The notes below the pieces were generated by a model. That model had not been told where the DNA came from and made no database searches. It saw nothing but the letters and a program-made list of their open reading frames with translations. DNA of 64,000 bases from contig NZ_JACHCP010000001.1 of assembly GCF_014207185.1 (NCBI RefSeq), positions 163,420-227,419 on the forward strand. Reading direction: 5' to 3'. Each line of letters begins with the position of its first letter. The stretch's first letter is position 1. The DNA is from Rhodanobacter sp. A1T4. GTDB lineage: Bacteria > Pseudomonadota > Gammaproteobacteria > Xanthomonadales > Rhodanobacteraceae. The translations under genes and the position numbers were made by a program. Positions 28,538 to 35,937 of this stretch are shown here, piece by piece.

Positions 28538-29257
28538 TTACGAACGCGTCGGTTTGCGAGCGCGACGGCGGATGTTGTTGCGCGAATCGCCGACCATCTT
28601 GATCATCGCCTGCCGCGCCACTTCCGGCTGCTTGCGCTGCACCGCCTCGTAGACTTTCAGATGCTGCGGCAGGGCAACGTTGAAGTTGGAAGCATTGCGC
28701 GCGGATAGGCGAAAATATGTCCCCAGCGCTGTTTCGATCACCGAGAACAGCGAAGACATCAGTTCGTTGTTGGCGGCCCGCAGCAGACGTTCGTGAAAGC
28801 TCAGGTCGGCCACGGCCCAGGCATCGAGGTCGGTTGCGGCAGCCATGGCCTCATACGCCTCTTTCAGCGAGGCCAGTTGCGCCGTCGTGCGGCGACGTGC
28901 GGCAGCGGCGGCGGCAGCCGGCTCGATGATCTCGCGCATCTCCACCAGCTTTTCGACGAAACTCTCGGTTGGCATCGAGGCGCAGCGCCAGCCCAGCACG
29001 TCGGCATCGAGCTGATTCCAGTAGATCGGGTCGCGCACGCGGGTACCGGTCTTTTGCCGCGACTCGATCAATCCCTTCGCGGAAAGCACCTTGATCGCCT
29101 CGCGCAATGCGGTGCGACTCACGCTCATCTGCTCGGCAAGCAACTCTTCGCGCGGCAGGTTTTCACCGGGCTTGAGTTCGCCGGCGACGATCAGCCGCCC
29201 GAGCTCATGGACCACCTGTTTGTGCAGGTTGTGCACGGTAATGGGTTTCACAACCAT
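28538..29257 (-). CDS. FadR-subfamily GntR regulator, DgoR-like
   Basis: The 239-residue protein has an N-terminal winged helix (PGENLPREELLAEQMSVSRT then ALREAIKVLSAKGLIESRQKTGTRV) and the linker DPIYWNQLDADVLGWR, which closely resembles galactonate-type repressors such as DgoR. An all-helical FCD effector domain follows (REIIEPAAAAAAARR, LSFHERLLRAANNELM) with His/Asp positions for a metal. Such proteins usually repress sugar-acid or sugar genes and are released by the acid or a pathway intermediate. The ATG at 29257 matches the family N-terminus; GAGAG lies upstream. It sits in the middle of the galactoside locus, divergent from the sugar porter, with an operator-like site at 29327 for autoregulation. 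Confidence 0.88.
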   Translation of the reverse strand: MVVKPITVHNLHKQVVHELGRLIVAGELKPGENLPREELLAEQMSVSRTALREAIKVLSAKGLIESRQKTGTRVRDPIYWNQLDADVLGWRCASMPTESFVEKLVEMREIIEPAAAAAAARRRTTAQLASLKEAYEAMAAATDLDAWAVADLSFHERLLRAANNELMSSLFSVIETALGTYFRLSARNASNFNVALPQHLKVYEAVQRKQPEVARQAMIKMVGDSRNNIRRRARKPTRS

Positions 29258-29326
29258 GGCATGGCACTCTCGAAATGGATGCACCGACAACCAAAGTCGA
29301 GAACCATCCCCGGCTTGACCAAGTGA

Positions 29327-29341
29327 AATTATAATACAAAA
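29327..29341. promoter_or_regulatory. Degenerate operator upstream of the gntR-type gene
   Basis: AATTATAATACAAAA agrees at 10 of the 12 defined positions with the site ATTTGT-N3-ACAAAT when the conserved central T is allowed for. The right half TACAAA is intact. It overlaps a TATAAT-like -10 on the minus strand, 70 bases upstream of the regulator's ATG, which fits autoregulation. Confidence 0.5.
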
Positions 29342-29592
29342 TAGTTGCTTGGCAGGCGCCTCGTCGGCAATGACGCTGGCTTCGTCAGGCGACCGGGTTC
29401 ATTCGCGCGGCCGCTGCACACCGTGCTCGCTGCGCTCCTCTATGGTGACCATTCGCGGCGCAGGGCCGATTCGGCTTCATCCATCGCTGACAGGATCAGT
29501 CCAAAACCCCGCCGCGTGTAGGCGTCGCTGATGGCAGGCATGCGGCGCAGCGTCTTGAGCAACGGCGACCACAAGGTGCAAACGAGGTGCAA
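29342..29592. other. Non-coding part of the regulator-porter divergent region
   Basis: No gene is visible between the regulator promoter and the paired inverted repeats near 29600 and 29700. The full gap between the two coding regions is about 750 bases, unusually long for this locus. Confidence 0.35.
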
Positions 29593-29607
29593 TATCTCTA
29601 AGAGATA
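29593..29607. repeat. Inverted repeat TATCTCT-A-AGAGATA
   Basis: Perfect 7-base arms surround one central base, about 400 bases upstream of the sugar-porter start. A related shorter repeat (TCTC-AAA-GAGA) is centred exactly 100 bases further on, at 29700. The pair may bind a second regulator. Confidence 0.45.
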
Positions 29608-29694
29608 GGCTTGTTTCACTCGCGAATTGTCCGCAAAAAGTATGGGCGTTGTAGTCAGACCCTGAGTTCAAAGGAAACGCACACTCTCGTCTTG

Positions 29695-29705
29695 TCTCAA
29701 AGAGA
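29695..29705. repeat. Second inverted repeat TCTC-AAA-GAGA
   Basis: It shares the TCTC/GAGA arms and A-rich centre with the repeat at 29593-29607. Both lie in the upstream region of the sugar porter. No further gene is visible to 30005; a hairpin CACGCCA-TCG-TGGCGTG also occurs near 29790. Confidence 0.4.
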
Positions 29706-30005
29706 TCACGGACGTGCAGCTTGTATGTCAGTTCAGCAGGTCATTCCGCTGTGCTCAGATTTTTCGGTGACGTAAAAATGGGAATTACACGCACGCCATC
29801 GTGGCGTGTCTAGCCTATGAATGGAGTGTTGAAGAGCGTAGGTAGCTGATCGGATTTCGCTGCGGCAGCTTCGATTGCGTGGACCTATCGCTTCCTGCAG
29901 AATCGAAAGACCAGTGTCGTACCGGACTCGGGGCAGGCGTGCAGACGCTATCGCCGCATCGTTCATGCGACGAATCGAGAGCGACAGTATCCAAAGGAAT
30001 TGTCC

Positions 30006-31445
30006 GTGCAAATCGCGAATGGCGTGCCCGATGACGCCCATGCCGTGCATGCCGATAGCGGCCTCTACATATGGCTAATTTGCCTGGTCGCAGCGCTTGG
30101 CGGCCTGCTTTTCGGCTACGACTGGGTCGTTATTGGCGGCGCCAAGATTTTCTACGAAACCTATTTCGGCATCCACGACCCGGCGATGTCCGGCTGGCTG
30201 ATGAGTGCAGCCCTGGTTGGTTGCATCGCTGGAGCTGCGATGGCGGGCAAGCTTGCCGACCGTTTCGGCCGGCGCGCAGTGCTCATCGTCTCGGCGGCAG
30301 TGTTCTTAATCTGCGCGCTGGGCACTGCATGGGCGGACGGTGCCGGCACCTTTGCGACTTTCCGTATCATCGGCGGACTCGGTATCGGCTTGGCCTCCAG
30401 CATCTCACCGCTGTATATCGCTGAAGTCAGCCCTGCAGCACATCGGGGACGTTTCGTGGCGATCAACCAGTTCACCATCGTCGTCGGCGTGCTGCTGGCA
30501 CAGTTGGTGAATCTGTCGATCGCCCGGCCGGTGCCGCCGGGCCTTGACGCGCACGCGCTGCTGCAATCGTGGAACGTGCAGCATGGCTGGCGCTGGATGT
30601 TCTTGAGCGGCGGTGTGCCGGCGGTGCTGTTCTTCGTGTTCGCAATGGTCATGCCCGAGTCGCCGCGATGGCTAAGCCGACGAGGTCGTCACGATGAGGC
30701 GGAGAGGGTACTGATGAAGATCGGCGGCGGCGCCTACGCCCGCGCTTCGCTGGCAGCCATCCGCACGGTACAGGACTCTACCTCTGGCGTTCGCGCGACC
30801 TGGCGCGATCTGCTCGACCGGCGTGTACGTCCGGTTGCCGTGATTGGCGTGACGCTAGCGGTGTTCCAACAATGGTGTGGGATAAACGTTATCTTCAACT
30901 ATGCGCAGGACATCTTCGCTTCGGCGGGATTCGACATCAATGAAGGGCTCAGGTCGATTGTCGCCACCGGCTCGGTGAATCTGTTGTTCACGCTGCTGGC
31001 ACTGGTGCTGGTGGATCGCTGGGGCCGGCGCAAGCTCATGCTGATTGGCGCTGGTGGTCTGTTTGCCGTGTATCTGCTGATCGGTGGCGCTTATGCACTG
31101 CACTTGCTCGGCCTGCCGGTGTTGCTGCTCGTGCTCGCGGCTATCGCGATCTACGCGACAACGTTGGCGCCGGTCACCTGGGTGCTGCTGTCTGAAATAT
31201 TCCCGGATCGGATCCGCGCACAAGCGATCGCCATGAGTGTGTTTTGTCTCTGGACCGCGTGCTTCGTACTCACCTATACGTTCCCCTGGCTCAATACCCA
31301 TCTTGGGCCGGCCGGCAGTTTCTGGTTGTATGGGCTGATCTGCGGTGCCGGTTTCCTGTTCGTACTGCGACGTGTTCCGGAGACTGCCGGCATACCGCTC
31401 GAGGTACTGGAAGCTCGGCTCGAACGCCGCACCGATGTGCGCTGA
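30006..31445 (+). CDS. MFS sugar porter (galactose/hexose proton symporter type)
   Basis: The 479-residue protein has twelve predicted membrane helices and the sugar-porter motifs GGLLFGYDWVVIGGA, DRFGRR after helix 2, PESPRWLSRRGR after helix 6, the FQQWCGINVIFNYA segment of helix 7 and DRWGRRKLM after helix 8. It moves a hexose into the cytoplasm with protons. The GTG at 30006 was chosen because AAAGGA lies 7 bases upstream; a TTG two codons earlier is too close to that site. It lies among galactosidase genes, so galactose is the likely substrate. It converges with the SDR gene with 4 bases between stops. Confidence 0.9.
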   Translation: MQIANGVPDDAHAVHADSGLYIWLICLVAALGGLLFGYDWVVIGGAKIFYETYFGIHDPAMSGWLMSAALVGCIAGAAMAGKLADRFGRRAVLIVSAAVFLICALGTAWADGAGTFATFRIIGGLGIGLASSISPLYIAEVSPAAHRGRFVAINQFTIVVGVLLAQLVNLSIARPVPPGLDAHALLQSWNVQHGWRWMFLSGGVPAVLFFVFAMVMPESPRWLSRRGRHDEAERVLMKIGGGAYARASLAAIRTVQDSTSGVRATWRDLLDRRVRPVAVIGVTLAVFQQWCGINVIFNYAQDIFASAGFDINEGLRSIVATGSVNLLFTLLALVLVDRWGRRKLMLIGAGGLFAVYLLIGGAYALHLLGLPVLLLVLAAIAIYATTLAPVTWVLLSEIFPDRIRAQAIAMSVFCLWTACFVLTYTFPWLNTHLGPAGSFWLYGLICGAGFLFVLRRVPETAGIPLEVLEARLERRTDVR

Positions 31446-31449
31446 GAGC

Positions 31450-32226
31450 TCAGGCGTGATAAAGCTGGCTGCGGCCGCCGTCGATCAGCAAGTCCGTCGC
31501 GTTGATAAAGCGCGCCTCGTCGCTAGCCAGGAATAGCGCGGCATAGGCGACCTCTTCGGGTTCGCCGATACGTTTGCAGGGCAGAAGGTCAGTCTGCCTG
31601 CGGCACTCGGCTTCGGGGTCCGGGCATGACTTGAAATAGCGTTCGGTCGCCGGCGTCAGGATCAGTCCCGGCGAAATCGAGTTCACGCGAATACCATGGG
31701 CTGCGTATTCCAGCCCGAGCGCGCGAGTGAGTCCGATGAGGCCATGTTTTGCGACCGGATAGGGAAAACTGCCTGGAATGATCTTGTGCCCATGCACGGA
31801 TGCAATGTTCACGATATGCCCGTAGCCTGCCTCGAGCATCGACGGCAGCACCGCGCGGGCACAGTGCCAGGCACCTTGCAGGTTGACACCGAGGTTGAGC
31901 TGCCAATCCGCTTCGCTCAAGGTCAGCGGATCGCGAAAGACATTGATGCCGGCGCCGTTGATCAGGATGTCGATGCGACCGAGTGCTTCCTGGGCCTGCG
32001 CCACGGCGTGCTGCACCTCGTCGGCAATCGACACATCTGCTCGCACCGCGATGGCACGGTGGCCCGAGTCTATAAGCTGACGCGCCAGCGCTTTGGCCGC
32101 GTCCGCATCCACGTCCAGCAGTGCCAGCGAAGCTCCTTCGCGCGCGAAAAGCTTGGCGATGGCGCTGCCGATGCCACTGGCGGCACCCGTGATCAAGGCG
32201 GTTCGGTTCTCAAGGCGTGGCTTCAC
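31450..32226 (-). CDS. SDR-family sugar dehydrogenase (probable galactose or fucose dehydrogenase)
   Basis: The 258-residue protein is a classical SDR. It has the cofactor motif TGAASGIG, a Asp (LLDVDADA) at the end of strand 2 suggesting NAD preference, NGAG, the catalytic Ser in NIASVHG, and YPVAK as the YxxxK motif, ending in DGGRSQLY. Related SDRs oxidise aldoses such as L-fucose, L-rhamnose or D-galactose at C1. The neighbours (mutarotase, galactosidases and a DgoR-like regulator) suggest the first step of oxidative galactose (De Ley-Doudoroff) or fucose breakdown. The GTG at 32226 has AAGGAG 7 bases upstream and overlaps the galM gene by 17 bases. The later pathway enzymes are not in this window. 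Confidence 0.8.
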   Translation of the reverse strand: MKPRLENRTALITGAASGIGSAIAKLFAREGASLALLDVDADAAKALARQLIDSGHRAIAVRADVSIADEVQHAVAQAQEALGRIDILINGAGINVFRDPLTLSEADWQLNLGVNLQGAWHCARAVLPSMLEAGYGHIVNIASVHGHKIIPGSFPYPVAKHGLIGLTRALGLEYAAHGIRVNSISPGLILTPATERYFKSCPDPEAECRRQTDLLPCKRIGEPEEVAYAALFLASDEARFINATDLLIDGGRSQLYHA

Positions 32227-33193
32227 GTGGTTCTCCTTTTCCGAAAGTTGCGGTGACCGATGGCATGGCGAGAGGTGCACCATCGTCTTCCACGCGAAAG
32301 CAAAAATGCCGGCACAGGTGTCCGCTTGGTGCCAGAGCCGTCATACCGTGCGCCAGTGGTCCGCCGGGCAAATGCACGGCATCGATCGGATGGTCGACTG
32401 GCTCGAAACAGAAGAAATCCGCTTTGTCCGGCGTGTAGAGCAGGAATGCGCCGACATCCGCCAAGACGTGCAAGCGCAGTCCTTGCCGGAGCCAATGCAC
32501 TGTGGCTTTGCCCGACCAGGGCAGGAAGCAGTGATTGAGCACTTCGCTCGGCAATGCCTTCGGCTGCCGAAAGTCCCAGTTGGAGGGTACTGACACGTTC
32601 TCCAATGGCAGCGGCGAGAGGCCGTCGTTCTGCCATACGCGAGCAGCGGGCGCATGCAAGGTAACGCCGTCGTGCAGTGCGATGAACGGATGCAGGCCAA
32701 GCCCGAAAGGCAGCGTCGCGTCACCCGTATTGGTCACGCACAGTTCGATCTCCAGCGCGTCCCCACGCAGCGTATAAGTGAGCATGGCGCGGTAGGTGTA
32801 CGCGTCCGACGCTCGCTCGTCCAGCACCAGTTGTACCTCGTCGGCAATATGCGACTGCATCGTCCACGTGCGGCGCCAGCCGCTGCCGTGGATGGGATAT
32901 GGCTCGCCTGGACAGTTGGGCGACAACGCCACCGATGTGCCGGCAAAGTCGAATCCTCCGCACGAAATACGGTTGCTCCACGGCACGAGGGCATAACAGG
33001 CCAGGCGGTTGGGATCGAACGCCGCGCTGCCATCCGTAGGCGCCGGCATATACGGGCGCAGCAAGGGGAAGGCGACGTCTCGTCCAAGCCACTCGAAGCG
33101 GCCCAGGCCGCCCCCTTGCGTTGGCAGCACCTGCACGCGCAAATGCGTGTTCTCGAGCCAGCAACCCTCCTCCTCGATCATCGGCCGGCGCAT
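32210..33193 (-). CDS. Aldose 1-epimerase family protein
   Basis: The 327-residue beta-sandwich protein has GalM-like features: YALVPWSNRISCGGFDFAG, YPIHGSGWRRTW, LGLHPFIAL (general-acid His region) and FFCFEPVDHPIDAVH, whose Glu corresponds to the catalytic base. It interconverts alpha and beta anomers of galactose or a related sugar, preparing product of the galactosidases for transport or oxidation. No signal peptide is visible, so it is cytoplasmic. It starts 3 bases after the GH36 stop and overlaps the SDR start, so the three form one leftward operon. ATG 33181 is an alternative start. Confidence 0.85.
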   Translation of the reverse strand: MRRPMIEEEGCWLENTHLRVQVLPTQGGGLGRFEWLGRDVAFPLLRPYMPAPTDGSAAFDPNRLACYALVPWSNRISCGGFDFAGTSVALSPNCPGEPYPIHGSGWRRTWTMQSHIADEVQLVLDERASDAYTYRAMLTYTLRGDALEIELCVTNTGDATLPFGLGLHPFIALHDGVTLHAPAARVWQNDGLSPLPLENVSVPSNWDFRQPKALPSEVLNHCFLPWSGKATVHWLRQGLRLHVLADVGAFLLYTPDKADFFCFEPVDHPIDAVHLPGGPLAHGMTALAPSGHLCRHFCFRVEDDGAPLAMPSVTATFGKGEPREATP

Positions 33194-33196
33194 CCG

Positions 33197-35437
33197 CTAC
33201 TCGCGGTCGAAGGCGATGGCAGCACCCTGGAAATCGCCACGCATCACGACGTCGATGCCGACGTTCATCCAGTAGGCACCGCTCGCCACCGTTGGCGTAC
33301 GCTCGGCCAACGTTCCCTGTAGCACGCGCACGCGGTAACGCACATCCGGATCGAGCCCTTGGAGCCGCACCGTCGGGTAGAGATAACCTTCGGTGCTGGA
33401 ATGCAGGAACGCGAACAGCACGGCATGTGCCTTGTCGGGCGATACGTTCTCGGTGGCCGAATGCTCGCTGCCGCTATCGGGCGAAACCAGGCGATACAGG
33501 TCGCCATGCTGTACGGTCTCACGGATCACTTTGTAGTCGGCGATCAGACGTTGTGCAGTGGTCACGTCCTGCGTGGTCCATTTCGTCAGGTTCGCGCCGA
33601 TACCGAGCGAGCCCTGCATGGCTGACAGGAAACGGTATTCCAGCGACATGCTGCGCCCATCCATGGAGGAGGGCGAGTCGGTGACCCAGGCCATCATCAC
33701 CCCAGGCGTATACGCCTGGGTAAAGCCGTCCTGGATGCGCAGACGGTCGAACGCATCGGTGTTGTCGGAAGGCCAGACTTCGTCGGTGAGATGCATGATG
33801 CCAAGATCCACGCGACCGCCGCCGCTGGAGCACGATTCAATCTCCACGTTCGGGTGCTTGCGACGAAGTTCTTCGAGAATGCCGTAGACATTGCTCACGA
33901 AGTCGACGTAGACATTTTTCTGCTGGTCGGGCGACACCTGTGGCCAACCTGGTTCGGACCAGCTGCGGTTGTAATCCCATTTGAGGAAGGCGATCTGGTT
34001 TTCGCTCAGCAATTTGTCCAGCGCACCGAACACGTAGGCGCGCACGTCCGGCCGCGCGAGGTTGAGCACCATCTGGTTACGGCCCAGGGTGCGTGGGCGG
34101 CCGGTCATGTTGAGCACCCAATCTGGATGCGCGCGGTACAGGTCGCTGTCCGGGTTGACCATCTCCGGTTCGACCCAGATGCCGAAGTCCATGCCTAGCG
34201 CATGGACGCGATCGATCAAAGGCTTCAGCCCATGCGGGAATTTCTGCGGGTTGACGGTCCAGTCGCCCAGCCCGGCCTCGTCGCTGTTGCGTGCGCCGAA
34301 CCAGCCGTCATCCATCACAAAACGTTCGACGCCGATACTTGCCGCCTTCTCCGCAAGCGCAGTCTGCCCGGCTTCGTTGACGTCGAAGCCGGTCGCCTCC
34401 CAGGAGTTGTAGAGCACGGGCCGGGCTCGCGAGTGCGGCGCTTGCGGCAGGATGCGAGTGAGTTCCAGTCGGTGCAGCAGGCGCGAAGCCTCGCCCATGC
34501 CGCCGGTGGTGACGCCCGCATAGAAGCTAGGTGTTTGCAGACTTGCACCGGGTGCGAGCTTGTAGCCGAAATCAAACGGATTGAAGCCACCAGTGACACG
34601 TATCTGTTCGGTTTGGTCCTGCTCGATCGCAATCTGCCAGGAGCCGCTCCAGGCCAGGGCGCCAAACCAGACCTGTCCATGTGTTTCGCTCGCGTCGTTA
34701 CGGCGGATGGCGAACCACGGCGCGTTCTGCATACCGGTACTGCCGCGGCGGCTTTCGAGCACGGTCTTGCCCGGTTGTACCGGGCGCTCGTAGATGCTGT
34801 TCTCGGCCGCCCAGCGGCCGGCTAGGAAGCGCAGCGTGTAATCGTGGCTGCGCGGCAAGAACCATGTGCCGGCGCTTGCCTGTTCCACGATAACCGGCGT
34901 CGCCGTCCGGTTCTCGATGACCGCGCTGCGCCGCAGGATACCGGTGCCCGGGTCGATCTCGTACTGCAAGGTGACGACGATCGGGCGCTCGATGTCCTTC
35001 AAAACGACGGACAGCACGTTGCCGTGCACGCTGTGCGACAGGTAGCGCAGGGCCAGGTCGCGATTGCCGTCTGGAAACGTCACCTTGAGATCCGGTTCGT
35101 AGTAGAGCCCTTCACCCCAACCGGAATATTCCTGCGGCACCGCGTCGACTGCGCCATTGATCGAGTCGCCGCCGGGAGGTGCGACGGGTGCCGGCAAAGG
35201 GTCGCCCGGTGCCAGCCGTGGCCCCCAATAGATCGACTGCAGTTGCCCCTTTTCGTTGACCCCGAGCGCGTAGGTCACCTTGGCCGCATCCAACCGGAAG
35301 ACATGGCCCGATACATCGATGTGTGCTGCGCTGTCGCTGGCCGCCGCTCGTGCGTCGACCATCGCGCCACATGCCACCAACATCATCGCGCTAAGGATCG
35401 CCATGTAACGGCGGGCGCATGTTCTTGGAAATTTCAT
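33197..35437 (-). CDS. GH36 alpha-galactosidase, predicted lipoprotein
   Basis: The 746-residue protein opens with a signal containing the lipobox LVAC (Cys23), so it is probably anchored in a membrane. The N-terminal beta-supersandwich (about 40-330) precedes the GH36 barrel: PVLYNSWEATGFDV, FVMDDGWFG, DFGIWVEPEMVNPDSDLYR, the nucleophile Asp in FLKWDYNRSW, ESCSSGGGRVDLGI and the acid/base region WPSDNTDAFDR. It hydrolyses alpha-galactosides such as melibiose or raffinose. It is the first gene of the GH36-epimerase-SDR operon; the operator-like site at 35583 lies about 150 bases upstream. Confidence 0.93.
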   Translation of the reverse strand: MKFPRTCARRYMAILSAMMLVACGAMVDARAAASDSAAHIDVSGHVFRLDAAKVTYALGVNEKGQLQSIYWGPRLAPGDPLPAPVAPPGGDSINGAVDAVPQEYSGWGEGLYYEPDLKVTFPDGNRDLALRYLSHSVHGNVLSVVLKDIERPIVVTLQYEIDPGTGILRRSAVIENRTATPVIVEQASAGTWFLPRSHDYTLRFLAGRWAAENSIYERPVQPGKTVLESRRGSTGMQNAPWFAIRRNDASETHGQVWFGALAWSGSWQIAIEQDQTEQIRVTGGFNPFDFGYKLAPGASLQTPSFYAGVTTGGMGEASRLLHRLELTRILPQAPHSRARPVLYNSWEATGFDVNEAGQTALAEKAASIGVERFVMDDGWFGARNSDEAGLGDWTVNPQKFPHGLKPLIDRVHALGMDFGIWVEPEMVNPDSDLYRAHPDWVLNMTGRPRTLGRNQMVLNLARPDVRAYVFGALDKLLSENQIAFLKWDYNRSWSEPGWPQVSPDQQKNVYVDFVSNVYGILEELRRKHPNVEIESCSSGGGRVDLGIMHLTDEVWPSDNTDAFDRLRIQDGFTQAYTPGVMMAWVTDSPSSMDGRSMSLEYRFLSAMQGSLGIGANLTKWTTQDVTTAQRLIADYKVIRETVQHGDLYRLVSPDSGSEHSATENVSPDKAHAVLFAFLHSSTEGYLYPTVRLQGLDPDVRYRVRVLQGTLAERTPTVASGAYWMNVGIDVVMRGDFQGAAIAFDRE

Positions 35438-35582
35438 CAGGCGAGGAACCCCTTTTGTTGTTTGCTTAACTGCCGCCGGTCATTTTGCGACCGGTGCGAC
35501 CGAGCACGCTCAGTAGCGGCCGCGCCTACATTTTTAATCACTCTTGACAAGGATGGGTAAGCAAGCCAAGTAATGATTTTAC
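35438..35582. other. Leader region of the GH36 operon
   Basis: This is the non-coding part of the 500-base divergent region. CCGGTC and GACCGG near 35474-35493 can form a 6-bp hairpin in the GH36 leader. No gene is supported here. Confidence 0.35.
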
Positions 35583-35597
35583 TATAATACGACAAAT
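35583..35597. promoter_or_regulatory. Half-conserved operator upstream of the GH36 operon
   Basis: TATAATACGACAAAT keeps the right half ACAAAT of the ATTTGT-N3-ACAAAT palindrome, while the left half is changed to an AT-rich TATAAT. Read leftward it gives TATTAT, a -10-like box, so a regulator bound here would block GH36 operon transcription. Confidence 0.45.
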
Positions 35598-35793
35598 ACA
35601 TTTTTGATCTGCTTTCCCTTCAAGGAAGCGATGGTGCCGACCATGGAGGCATGGTCAACCAGGCGTTTACCTGAAAGCTCGATGATCGTGTGACCGTCGC
35701 GTGTATCGCCAATTCTTTTCTGTCTTTTCTGCAGTTTCCTCCTCCAAAAAATATTGCGTCGCCGCAATAGCGATGCCGCATGCCGCAGTTCTC

Positions 35794-35808
35794 ATTTGTC
35801 CTACAAAT
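35794..35808. promoter_or_regulatory. Operator 1 (ATTTGT-CCT-ACAAAT)
   Basis: This is a perfect 6-base inverted repeat ending 5 bases upstream of the -35 box at 35814. It is the same site as 35845-35859 apart from two central bases. Its centre is 51 bp from that of operator 2, about five DNA turns, so dimers on both sites would face the same side of the helix. The DgoR-like protein at 28538 is the likely binder. Confidence 0.75.
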
Positions 35809-35813
35809 AATTC

Positions 35814-35843
35814 TTGACAGGGTGCGCCGCGCAGGCCTAGTTT
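35814..35843 (+). promoter_or_regulatory. Sigma70-type promoter of the GH27-CBM35 gene
   Basis: A consensus -35 TTGACA (35814-35819) is followed after 18 bases by TAGTTT (35838-35843), which is a weaker -10. It is bracketed by two identical-arm palindromes and lies about 95 bases before ATG 35938. Confidence 0.7.
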
Positions 35844-35844
35844 A

Positions 35845-35859
35845 ATTTGTACTACAAAT
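35845..35859. promoter_or_regulatory. Operator 2 (ATTTGTA-C-TACAAAT)
   Basis: This is a perfect 7-base inverted repeat beginning 1 base after the -10, so it covers the transcription start. Occupancy would block initiation. The core TTGTA-N-TACAA resembles sites described for DgoR-type regulators (from memory of the family). Confidence 0.8.
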
Positions 35860-35937
35860 ATACTTTTACCGAGCGTGGGGATGCTTCGGTGAAAGCCCGC
35901 CTGTGGCCGTTTAAATACCTAAAGGACGAATTCTTCA

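Noticed and set aside
35582..35767. Short minus-strand frame of 61 codons with GGAGGAGG inside it, in the GH36 upstream region
   Set aside because: The strong purine run precedes only CTG, not a normal start; the frame ends inside the operator-like site and matches no family. Kept in mind as a possible leader peptide but not supported.
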